The notes beneath the pieces are model-generated. The model was not told where the DNA came from, searched no databases, and saw only the letters and a list, made by a program, of their open reading frames with translations. Of a DNA stretch of 14,936 bases, positions 1-6,625 are shown in pieces. Source of the stretch: Deltaproteobacteria bacterium UBA5329. Its GTDB lineage: Bacteria > Desulfobacterota > Syntrophorhabdia > Syntrophorhabdales > Syntrophorhabdaceae. The stretch spans positions 115,787 through 130,722 of the forward strand of contig DHQV01000023.1 in the NCBI GenBank assembly GCA_002408185.1, read 5' to 3'. Numbering within the stretch: the first letter of the stretch is position 1; each line of letters begins with the position of its first letter. Position numbers and translations under genes: made by a program.

Positions 1-43
1 CGGGTTATGAGCCCGACGAGCTACCAAACTGCTCCACCCCGCT
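1..43 (-). tRNA. initiator tRNA-Met (CAT), 5' part only
   Basis: Read on the minus strand, this is nucleotides 1 to 43 of an initiator tRNA; the remaining 34 or so lie beyond the left edge. The CAT anticodon is at positions 9-7. The anticodon stem has the three consecutive G-C pairs (GGG/CCC) that mark initiators, and the D stem has the A11-U24 pair typical of bacterial tRNA-fMet. The segment is nearly identical to the E. coli tRNA-fMet 5' half; the D loop has TTTGG in place of CCTGG. The first base is A, not the usual C of the unpaired C1/A72. The partner base 72 is outside the window. Confidence 0.93.
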
Positions 44-54
44 ATCGAATGAAT

Positions 55-83
55 AAAATATAGGATAAATGGCCTAAAGTCAA
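55..83 (-). promoter_or_regulatory. sigma70-like promoter of the initiator tRNA
   Basis: On the minus strand there is a TTGACT (-35, positions 83-78). It is followed 17 bases later by TATTTT (60-55), or 15 bases later by TATATT (62-57). Either -10 would start transcription about 5 to 8 bases before the tRNA 5' end at 43. Position and sequence fit a stable-RNA promoter lying in the gap between the protease gene and the tRNA. Which -10 is used cannot be decided by eye. Confidence 0.6.
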
Positions 84-139
84 GGGTAATAAGGGAGACA
101 GGGCATAAAGTGCAGGAAGCGGGATCTTGAAACACGAAT

Positions 140-784
140 TCAGGGGAGAAAAATTCGTATTATGCCGAGGATGATAGACTGAAAGAAACGTATAACGGGG
201 TTCAGTATCCCGATATAAAGAAGTCCAAGTATAATGAACATCCCGTAAGGCTCTAGGCGTTCCAGGGAATACCTGTATTGATCGGGAAGGAGGGACATAA
301 GTATTTTCGAGCCGTCGAGTGGGGGTATCGGAATGATGTTGAATGCCGCGAGGAGGATATTGATGTATGCGATGATCCCCAGTGCGGTGTGCAAAAGCTG
401 CGAATTGTAGGAGTCCGTCAGGCCGCTCACCAGAAGCGCCACGAATGCAAAGATAAAATTGGCCGTCACGCCCGCAGCGGATACAAAGAGAATACCTTTT
501 CTCAGGTCCCGAAAATTAAGATAATTGACCGGGACCGGACGAGCCCATCCAAACCCGAAGATAAGCAGAGCTATGGTCCCGAAAGGGTCCAGGTGCTTCA
601 AGGGGTTCAGGGTCAGCCTGCCGAGCCATTTGGCAGTCTGGTCGCCCATCACGTAAGCGACCCACCCATGGGCCACTTCATGAATGACGAGAGAAAATAT
701 CAGGATGGGAAAGACAAGAATAAAAATCACGGGATTCTTGAAAAGAATCCCGATGAGCCCGGGTAGATTGCTTAAGAGATCCAT
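140..784 (-). CDS. M50-family membrane zinc metalloprotease (site-2 protease type)
   Basis: This is a 214-residue, very hydrophobic protein of the small M50 group (YwhC/Rip-like site-2 proteases), which cut substrates within the membrane. The zinc motif HEVAH lies at H35, E36, H39 inside the first long hydrophobic segment. The second signature, N149-x2-P-x-PPLDG with D157, supplies the third zinc ligand. The stretch GRLTLNPLKHLDPFGT (55-70) and FGWARPVPVN (78-87) are typical of this group. Length is normal, with about five to six membrane segments. Residue 106 is Val where the family normally has Pro in the AGP-x2-N motif. Start is ATG at 784; no clear Shine-Dalgarno precedes it. A 7-bp inverted repeat (134-158) overlaps the stop codon. 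The natural substrate is unknown. Confidence 0.9.
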   Translation of the reverse strand: MDLLSNLPGLIGILFKNPVIFILVFPILIFSLVIHEVAHGWVAYVMGDQTAKWLGRLTLNPLKHLDPFGTIALLIFGFGWARPVPVNYLNFRDLRKGILFVSAAGVTANFIFAFVALLVSGLTDSYNSQLLHTALGIIAYINILLAAFNIIPIPPLDGSKILMSLLPDQYRYSLERLEPYGMFIILGLLYIGILNPVIRFFQSIILGIIRIFLP

Positions 785-878
785 AATCGAACGAATTACA
801 CTATTCCATAGCTGACGGCGAATTGCAATGAAATTTGATAAAACTTTATAAATTATGTCCTGTATTCTAATAACATAA

Positions 879-907
879 TTGACAAAAAATGGGCGGCGTG
901 ATAATTA
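879..907 (+). promoter_or_regulatory. sigma70-like promoter for the cyclase/HD-GYP gene
   Basis: A perfect TTGACA at 879-884 is followed after 17 bases by TAATTA at 902-907 in an AT-rich setting. The coding start is at 936, so the leader would be about 20 bases. A G-rich ribosome-binding stretch (GGGGGG, 922-927) sits 8 bases before the start. The intergenic gap is only about 150 bases and also has to hold the start region of the divergent protease gene, for which no convincing promoter was seen. Confidence 0.6.
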
Positions 908-935
908 AAAAAAAACTGTCCGGGGGGATAGTATA

Positions 936-2972
936 TTGAAAAGTGATGGTGCAAGCCGACTGATGAGCGATGAGCACGTCAAAAGCGGCGACATGGGCAA
1001 CAGCGTTAGCGATATTCCTGATTACAACGCGTCAGGTGAGTTAGGCCTTACATTTCCATTGCGTGCGAGGAGTTTCATCATACGCAACCTGGAACTGACA
1101 TTCGTCCTTCTTATTGCACTGCTCGTATGCGCTGTCTTTTTCATATTGCCCTACAGATTTGCCTTCCTTAACCTGTTCTATCTGCCGGTTCTTCTGGCTG
1201 CATATATTCTCGGCAGACGCAAGGCATTATATGCGTGTCTCAACATAATCACCATTGTCACCGTAACCGCCATCATAAGGCCCGAATGGTTCACTGTGGG
1301 CGGAACACTGACGAGCACTCTTATCATGATAGTCATATGGGGTGGATTTCTTGTCCTGACAAGTACGGGCATAGGATCGATGCAGGAAAAACTGGCAAAG
1401 GGATTCGAAGAGACCCGACGTCTTTACGAGGAATTGAAACGCAGCCGCGTGGCCGAGGAAATGAAGGAAAAGGTCGAAAAAACGCTCTATACGACCATGG
1501 ACCCGGTAGTTGCCAGACTAGCCACGGAAGGCAAGCTCAGGATCGAAAAGCGCGAGATCAGTATTATGTTCTGCGACCTGACCGATTTCACGACATATTC
1601 CGATCAGAACCCTCCGGACATAGTTCTCGATGAACTCAACCGGTTCATCGGGCACATCGAACCTATCATTGAACTTTTCCGGGGCCATATAGACAAATAT
1701 ATGGGTGATGGTGTTATGGTCGAATTCGGCGCACCTGTCGACTATGCGCAGCATGCCCTTATGGCCGTTATCGCGGCTACAAAAATGCAGGAGAAAATGG
1801 CCCAGATCGGGCTGCCGTGGAAACTCCGCATAGGTATCGCAACGGGATATACCATTGTTGGCATGATGGGGGTCCACCGACAGGCATACAGCGCGATCGG
1901 AGACAGGGTAAATGTCGCCAAACGTCTTGAGGAGATATGCGAGCCGGAAAAGGTCTATATCGATGAATTCACGTATAAGCTGGTCGAGCCTTTCACGCAC
2001 GTCGTCAAACTCCGCAATATGGGTTACAGCCGGCAGTCGGACAATGCGCTTCTCCAAGAACTTGCGCTCCTCGAGACGACCATGGCCAGGGAGGGCGAAA
2101 GCGCCAACCTCCTTTTCAAGATGGGCAAGGTACATTTCGACCTCCACGATGCGTCAGGTGCGATAGACTACTTTGAACGGGCGCTTATCCTGGACCCCGA
2201 TTGCACGGAGATCAGGCTTGCCTATGCGGATGCCAATCTCAAAAAGGATGAGTTCGAGAAATTTCAGTTAAAAGGCAAGCTTCACAAAATTGCAGTATAC
2301 GAGGTAAAAGGCTTAAAAAACCGGTGGAATGATCACACCATAATTCCCCGGGCCATATCCGACGCATACCGTGGCGTAGAAGAATCCATCGATCTGCCCT
2401 CTGACCTGGTCCTTGCGGTTGAATCACTGGACGGCTCTGTAGGCCGAGGGCATCTGGTAGGGATGTTGTCGTACGTTCTAGCCGACAGGCTCAATCTTAA
2501 TGAAGAGTTAAAATTGCTTATCCTGCAGGCCGGATATCTTCAGGACATCGGCAAAGAGGCCGTTCCGCATCATATCCTTAATCGTCAGGCAAGCCTGGCC
2601 GATCATGAGATCAAGTTTGTCGAGAAGTATGTCCTGGAAAGCGTAGCGTCTTTGAAACGTCTCGGGTACAACAACGATCATCTCCTCGAGATAGTGAAAC
2701 ACCATCATGAGTTCTGGGATGGGAGCGGGTACCCTGATGGCTTAAAGGGCGAAGAGATACCGATCGGTGCACGTATAACCGCTCTCGCCGAAGACTTCGG
2801 CGCCATGACATCCTGGCGCCCGTACCGGGATCCGTGGGATGTCCGCTTCGCATTGAATGAGATCAGAAAAAATACCGAGAAAGGGTGTTATGATCCTCAG
2901 GTCGTGAACGCTCTCTTTGAGATCTTTCAGTTCGATGCCGTATCGAGCAACATTCATGTATCAGCCGTTTAA
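936..2972 (+). CDS. membrane class III adenylate/guanylate cyclase fused to TPR and degenerate HD-GYP domain
   Basis: This is a 678-residue signalling protein. In order: four membrane helices (about 52-71, 75-92, 97-114, 124-145), a charged coiled coil (148-190), a class III nucleotide cyclase domain (about 205-345), a TPR hairpin (about 388-435) and an HD-GYP domain (about 485-660). The cyclase keeps both metal aspartates (D214 in FCDLTDF, D258 in KYMGDG), K254, and the transition-state residues N326 and R330. S319 sits where class IIIb enzymes have Thr. It is therefore probably active; ATP as substrate is more likely than GTP but is not proven. HD-GYP keeps E496, H506, H590-H591-E592 and GYP (598-600). 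It has Q536 for the His of HD, Y565 for the next His, and E619/G622 for the two Asp of ADxFDA. Loss of c-di-GMP hydrolysis is inferred. Start: TTG at 936 with GGGGGG upstream; ATG at 963 is the alternative and lacks a ribosome-binding site. The stop overlaps that of the convergent flavoprotein gene. Confidence 0.92.
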   Translation: MKSDGASRLMSDEHVKSGDMGNSVSDIPDYNASGELGLTFPLRARSFIIRNLELTFVLLIALLVCAVFFILPYRFAFLNLFYLPVLLAAYILGRRKALYACLNIITIVTVTAIIRPEWFTVGGTLTSTLIMIVIWGGFLVLTSTGIGSMQEKLAKGFEETRRLYEELKRSRVAEEMKEKVEKTLYTTMDPVVARLATEGKLRIEKREISIMFCDLTDFTTYSDQNPPDIVLDELNRFIGHIEPIIELFRGHIDKYMGDGVMVEFGAPVDYAQHALMAVIAATKMQEKMAQIGLPWKLRIGIATGYTIVGMMGVHRQAYSAIGDRVNVAKRLEEICEPEKVYIDEFTYKLVEPFTHVVKLRNMGYSRQSDNALLQELALLETTMAREGESANLLFKMGKVHFDLHDASGAIDYFERALILDPDCTEIRLAYADANLKKDEFEKFQLKGKLHKIAVYEVKGLKNRWNDHTIIPRAISDAYRGVEESIDLPSDLVLAVESLDGSVGRGHLVGMLSYVLADRLNLNEELKLLILQAGYLQDIGKEAVPHHILNRQASLADHEIKFVEKYVLESVASLKRLGYNNDHLLEIVKHHHEFWDGSGYPDGLKGEEIPIGARITALAEDFGAMTSWRPYRDPWDVRFALNEIRKNTEKGCYDPQVVNALFEIFQFDAVSSNIHVSAV

Positions 2973-3667
2973 TAATCTGAGATCGTTTTTAGAAGCGTAA
3001 GCCGTAAGTCGTGAGGAGTGAAAACAAAAAACATCTTACGACTTACGCTTCTCATTATTCTGCAGTTATTGCCTTCGGATAGGTGGCCATGTGGGGGGGC
3101 CATTGCGGCTCCGAGCCAGGCGATGGTCCGGCCAATGTCCTCCATGTTCCGGAGGCCCTCCGCATCACTGGCGACGTCGCCTTTATCGAGACCGTACCCG
3201 AGGTTCCAGTATGTCGAACCGGGTATGATCACACCGGACATCAGGAACATATGGTTCATCGTGTCAAACGCGTGAGTGCCGCCTCCGCGGCGTACGGCCA
3301 CCACCGCGGCACCGATCTTTCCCCGGAGCAGCCCGCCCTTCGCCACGCTCACGAAACCTGCCCGGTCGAGGAAGGCTTTCATCTCGGCGCTTACGTCGGT
3401 GAAGTACGTTGGAGACCCGAGTATTATGGCCTGTGAGGCGAGCACCTTTTCAAAGACCTCATTGAAAATATCCGTTTTGATGCTGCACCGGGGCTCGTCC
3501 CACTCGAAGCAGCGGTAGCACGCCGTGCATCCCCGTATCTTCTTTCCACCGATCTGAACCAATTCCGTATCCCACCCTGCAGCCGAGAGGGGCACCAGCA
3601 CTTTTTTCAGGAGTATCTCAGTATTCCCGCCCTTGCGCGGACTGCCGTTGATCGCGATAACCTTCAT
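2969..3667 (-). CDS. iron-sulfur flavoprotein / NADPH-dependent FMN reductase family
   Basis: This is a 232-residue flavodoxin-fold protein. It begins MKVIAINGSPRKGGNTE, whose GSPRKGGNT loop (8-16) binds FMN phosphate. The cluster C47-x2-C50-x2-C53-x7-C61 is the compact cysteine motif of archaeal and anaerobic iron-sulfur flavoproteins, which shuttle electrons between ferredoxin-like donors and FMN. GSPTYF and the GKIGAAVVAVRRGGG stretch line the flavin site. The ATG at 3667 is chosen because AGGAGG lies 6 bases before it; upstream in-frame codons up to 3727 fall in a repeat. The last roughly 27 residues (from R206) are encoded by an inverted repeat, so the C terminus is unlikely to be conserved. 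It is the last gene of the minus-strand run, 96 bases after glmS. The partner protein is unknown. Confidence 0.88.
   Translation of the reverse strand: MKVIAINGSPRKGGNTEILLKKVLVPLSAAGWDTELVQIGGKKIRGCTACYRCFEWDEPRCSIKTDIFNEVFEKVLASQAIILGSPTYFTDVSAEMKAFLDRAGFVSVAKGGLLRGKIGAAVVAVRRGGGTHAFDTMNHMFLMSGVIIPGSTYWNLGYGLDKGDVASDAEGLRNMEDIGRTIAWLGAAMAPPHGHLSEGNNCRIMRSVSRKMFFVFTPHDLRLTLLKTISDY
2991..3052. repeat. inverted repeat made of CGTAAGN heptamers
   Basis: The left arm (2991-3008) is AGAAG followed by heptamers CGTAAGC, CGTAAGT and a decayed CGTGAGG. The right arm (3035-3052) is its reverse complement, with one mismatch (3002 against 3041) over 18 bases and a loop of 26 bases. It lies between the convergent stop codons and the conserved part of the flavoprotein gene, and overlaps that gene's 3' end. 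It could fold as a long hairpin in RNA from either strand. No T run follows it directly, so calling it a terminator would be a guess. Confidence 0.85.
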
Positions 3668-3673
3668 GATGAC

Positions 3674-3679
3674 CTCCTC
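3674..3679 (-). promoter_or_regulatory. strong Shine-Dalgarno fixing the flavoprotein start
   Basis: CCTCCT on the plus strand is AGGAGG on the coding strand, 6 bases before ATG at 3667. It settles the start in favour of 3667 over a longer reading frame beginning at 3727, whose extra codons come from the neighbouring repeat. Confidence 0.8.
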
Positions 3680-3685
3680 TCCCAT

Positions 3686-3755
3686 GGTTCTAGGTTCCGA
3701 GTTCCAGGTTAAAAGACCTTTTTTCACTTACGTTGTTTCAACCTGGAACCTAGAA
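3686..3755. repeat. inverted repeat made of GGTTCYR heptamers
   Basis: The left side reads GGTTCTA, GGTTCCG, AGTTCCA, GGTTAAA in strict 7-base steps (3686-3713). On the other strand the right side (3738-3755) reads TTCTA GGTTCCA GGTTGA. Two alternative pairings exist: 3688-3698 with 3745-3755, and 3701-3710 with 3740-3749. The right arm looks like the left minus one unit. A single CGTAAGT unit (reverse strand, 3726-3732) and a small AAAAG/CTTTT palindrome lie in the loop. The element fills the gap between glmS and the flavoprotein gene and starts just upstream of the latter's ribosome-binding site. Confidence 0.82.
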
Positions 3756-3763
3756 TCTCATTT

Positions 3764-5584
3764 CTATTCCACCGTGACGCTCTTCGCCAGGTTCCTCGGT
3801 TGATCCACATCTGTCCCGAGATGGTTTGCCATGTAATACGCCATCAATTGAAGAGGGACTATTGAAAGGATGGGTTGCAGTTCATAGATCGTCTCGGGAA
3901 TCACAAACACGGCATTGACCTTTGACGCCATATCATGATCGAATGTGTCGGTAAAGAGAAAGACCGTTCCCCTGCGCGTGATCACCTCTTCTATGTTAGA
4001 GCAGGTTTTCTTGTACGTCTGGTCTTTCGGCGAAACGACCACTATCGGCATGTTTTCATCAATAAGGGCGATCGGCCCGTGCTTCATCTCACCCGCGGCA
4101 TACGCCTCCGCGTGGATATATGATATCTCTTTCAGTTTGAGGGCCCCTTCAAGGACGGTCGCGAAATTTATGCCGCGACCGATGTACAGAAAATGATTGT
4201 AATGCATATTTATCCGGGCGATCTCCTCGATAACCTCGCACGACTTGAGGACCCTGGTAATATTGCCCGGAAGTTTCTTGAGCTCCGCCAGATGTCCTTT
4301 GATGTCCTCGCTATCGAACACTCCTCGTAATCTGCCAAGATACAGCATGAGCATGAAAAAGACGGTAATTTGTGTTGTAAAGGCCTTTGTCGATGCGACC
4401 CCGATCTCGGGACCGGCATGTGTATAGATAACACCGTGAGATTCGCGGGAGAGCGTGCTTCCAAGTACATTGCAGATCGCAAGGGCGTACAGGCCTTTTT
4501 TCTTGACCTCTTTCATTGCCGCGATGGTGTCCGCTGTCTCGCCCGACTGTGAAACCAGGATCGCTAGGTCGTCTTTGTCGAGAATGGGATCACGGTATCT
4601 GAATTCTGATGCTATATCGGTTTCGACAGGGATCCGCAAGTTGGCCTCGAACATTTGTTTGCCAATGAGACATGCGTGATAGGACGTGCCGCAGGCAACC
4701 ATCCATATCTTTCTGATCTTGGAAACATCCGGGAGGTCCAGGTCTTCAAACCGGACCTCCCCCTCTTCCTCCCGTACCCTTCCGATCAGGGTGTCGGAAA
4801 GGGCCCGGGGCTGTTCAAAGATCTCTTTGAGCATGAAATGCTTGTAGCCGCCCTTTTCCGCCATTGTACCCGTCCACTGCACCGTTCTGATCTCCCGGTC
4901 GATCCTGGTGCCGTCAAGGTCGGTTATTTTCAATGTCCCTTTTTCCATAGTGACAATATCGTTGTCTTCAAGGAAAATAAAACGGTTCGTTCTGTTTATA
5001 ATGGCAGGTGCGTCGCTGGCGATCAGGAACTCGTCATCCCCTATCCCTATCAGGAGGGGGCTCTCCTTTTTCGCCGCTATCATCGTTTCCGTTCCATCCC
5101 TCATGACCCCGATGGCGTACGAACCCTTCAGCCGCTTCAAGGCCAATCTAACAGCGTCTTCGAAATCGCTTCCCTTTTCAAGGTAATCGACGATAAGGTG
5201 GGGGATGACCTCCGTATCGGTGTCCGAAAAAAATATTTTGCCATCCCGCTTCAGAGACTCCTTCAATTCGAGATAGTTCTCGATTATGCCATTGTGGACC
5301 ACCGTAACATCGCCCACTTTGTGGGGGTGAGCGTTGCGTTCGGACGGGACACCATGCGTAGCCCAGCGTGTATGGGCAAGGCCCATCGACCCTTCAAAGT
5401 TTTCATTGCAGATGACATTCCAGAGGTCGCTTACCTTTCCCTGCTTCCGGGCTATTTTGACAGATCCGTCCTGGAGTACGGCAATTCCAGCAGAATCGTA
5501 TCCCCTGTATTCAAGACGCCGTAAGGCATCGATAAGAATATCGAATGCCAGTTCATTACCCTGATATCCTACAATTCCACACAC
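3764..5584 (-). CDS. glmS: glutamine--fructose-6-phosphate aminotransferase (isomerizing)
   Basis: GlmS makes glucosamine-6-phosphate from fructose-6-phosphate and glutamine, the entry step to UDP-GlcNAc for peptidoglycan and LPS. At 606 residues it is full length (E. coli 609). The N-terminal class II amidotransferase domain starts MCGIVGY with the Cys2 nucleophile, followed by RRLEYRGYDSAG, TRWATHG, HNGIIENY and SDTDTE. The two SIS domains carry ACGTSYHA, SQSGET and ASTKAFTTQ. The C-terminal tail DVDQPRNLAKSVTVE is the invariant end of the family. The start codon is GTG at 5584, supported by a GGAGGAGG ribosome-binding site; initiation here places Cys exactly at residue 2, as catalysis requires. 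It lies 45 bases downstream of the glmU-like gene, in the same pathway. The gap is too short for a glmS ribozyme. Confidence 0.98.
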   Translation of the reverse strand: MCGIVGYQGNELAFDILIDALRRLEYRGYDSAGIAVLQDGSVKIARKQGKVSDLWNVICNENFEGSMGLAHTRWATHGVPSERNAHPHKVGDVTVVHNGIIENYLELKESLKRDGKIFFSDTDTEVIPHLIVDYLEKGSDFEDAVRLALKRLKGSYAIGVMRDGTETMIAAKKESPLLIGIGDDEFLIASDAPAIINRTNRFIFLEDNDIVTMEKGTLKITDLDGTRIDREIRTVQWTGTMAEKGGYKHFMLKEIFEQPRALSDTLIGRVREEEGEVRFEDLDLPDVSKIRKIWMVACGTSYHACLIGKQMFEANLRIPVETDIASEFRYRDPILDKDDLAILVSQSGETADTIAAMKEVKKKGLYALAICNVLGSTLSRESHGVIYTHAGPEIGVASTKAFTTQITVFFMLMLYLGRLRGVFDSEDIKGHLAELKKLPGNITRVLKSCEVIEEIARINMHYNHFLYIGRGINFATVLEGALKLKEISYIHAEAYAAGEMKHGPIALIDENMPIVVVSPKDQTYKKTCSNIEEVITRRGTVFLFTDTFDHDMASKVNAVFVIPETIYELQPILSIVPLQLMAYYMANHLGTDVDQPRNLAKSVTVE

Positions 5585-5591
5585 TTTAAGC

Positions 5592-5599
5592 CTCCTCCT
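5592..5599 (-). promoter_or_regulatory. Shine-Dalgarno for the GTG start of glmS
   Basis: The coding strand reads GGAGGAGG about 7 bases before the GTG at 5584. The strong site supports use of the non-ATG start, which the Cys2 requirement of GlmS also demands. Confidence 0.75.
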
Positions 5600-5629
5600 G
5601 CAGCTTTAGCTTTCCCCATATACAATTTT

Positions 5630-6625
5630 CTATTTAACAAGCCGGTATTCAAAGGGGCCTATCGTAACCCCCTCATTTGCCTCGACGCCCTCAATTGAGA
5701 CAAATCCGCGAATAGCCACATTTTTATCAATAACACAATCAACGATCATTGAACAGGGTCCGATAAAGACATCCTCTCCAATGGCCGATCTGCCCATGAT
5801 CTGACATGAAGGATGGATCACCGTGCCTCGGCCGATCGTGACCTCCGTCCCTATGTATATATCATCTCCCAGAAAGGTCACCCCGTTTTGCATGTGTCTT
5901 TCGTTGACCCTTTTCCGCATTACTATGCTTGCCTCGAGAAGCCCCTTAAGTGTATTGATACCGAGCACCTCGTCGAACAGAGTGTAGAAATAGCCCCTTG
6001 CAGGCCTCCCTTCGTTCTTTGCGACCCTGCAGATATCCGTGAGGTATCGCTCGCCTTTCTTGTTGTTCTCTCCTATAAGGTCCACTAGGACAAGGTCCTC
6101 GAAAGGAATGTAGCAGATCCCCGTATTTATCGTACGCACTTTCTTCTCTTCCTCGCTGGCATCGGAATGCTCCCGAATATCGCTTATGACATCATCATCC
6201 ATCAATACCCTGCCGTAACCGGTCGGGTCGTCGATATCGGTGGTCAGAAAAACGATCGAACGTGCCTTGCGGCAATAATCGATGAATGCCGCAAGCATGT
6301 CCCTCTGGATAAGCGGAACATCACCTAGAAGTACAAGCACATCATTACCGGCGAGATGGTCGCGGGCGCATGACAGCGCATGTGCCGTCCCCTTTTGCTC
6401 TGCCTGAAAGGCAACTATCACGCCCTTGTCTTTGACAAAATCGTCCACCGACTCTCGGCCGTATCCTGTCACAACAATCACCCGAGAGGGGTAAAGGCTT
6501 TTTGCTGCATCGATCACATACCCGACCAGGGGTTTTCCCAGGATCTCATGCATCACCTTTGGTTTTCGGGATACCATCCGCTCTCCCTTACCTGCGGCAA
6601 GTATAACAATATCAAGGTTGTTCAT
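5630..6625 (-). CDS. GlmU-like UDP-GlcNAc pyrophosphorylase, lacking the acetyltransferase domain
   Basis: This is a 331-residue protein; full GlmU is about 456. The N-terminal nucleotidyltransferase domain is intact: LAAGKGERM (9-17), K23, the AEQKGTAHAL loop and LLGDVPL. It should make UDP-GlcNAc from GlcNAc-1-phosphate and UTP. From about residue 245 there is a short left-handed beta-helix with hexapeptide repeats (VTFLGDDIYIGTEVTIGRG and on). The chain stops at IGPFEYRLVK, aligning with IGPFARLRP of E. coli GlmU, just before the acetyl-CoA and catalytic His (E. coli His363) region. No remnant of the missing part is readable in the 45 bases to glmS, so this looks like a settled short form, not a fresh nonsense mutation. 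Start: ATG at 6625 with AAGGAGG 6 bases before it. It overlaps the tatC end by 14 bases. Acetylation of GlcN-1-P would need another enzyme. Confidence 0.9.
   Translation of the reverse strand: MNNLDIVILAAGKGERMVSRKPKVMHEILGKPLVGYVIDAAKSLYPSRVIVVTGYGRESVDDFVKDKGVIVAFQAEQKGTAHALSCARDHLAGNDVLVLLGDVPLIQRDMLAAFIDYCRKARSIVFLTTDIDDPTGYGRVLMDDDVISDIREHSDASEEEKKVRTINTGICYIPFEDLVLVDLIGENNKKGERYLTDICRVAKNEGRPARGYFYTLFDEVLGINTLKGLLEASIVMRKRVNERHMQNGVTFLGDDIYIGTEVTIGRGTVIHPSCQIMGRSAIGEDVFIGPCSMIVDCVIDKNVAIRGFVSIEGVEANEGVTIGPFEYRLVK

Noticed and set aside
134..158. 7-bp inverted repeat (ACGAATT/AATTCGT) at the end of the M50 gene as a terminator
   Set aside because: The stem is AT-rich with an 11-base loop and no T run follows on the minus strand.
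278..766. Long open frame on the plus strand opposite the M50 protease gene
   Set aside because: Its translation is rich in charged residues with no domain features, while the minus strand holds a clear HExxH protease.
3668..3727. N-terminal extension of the flavoprotein up to an ATG at 3727
   Set aside because: The extra residues are encoded by the GGTTCYR repeat, whereas the ATG at 3667 has a perfect AGGAGG and starts the family motif.
4655..5524. A 289-codon open frame on the plus strand opposite glmS
   Set aside because: It is antisense to a fully conserved GlmS and its translation resembles no family; it is a shadow of codon use.
5585..5629. A glmS ribozyme/riboswitch upstream of glmS
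   Set aside because: The gap to the preceding gene is 45 bases, far too short, and none of the ribozyme core is visible; the element is mainly found in Gram-positive bacteria.
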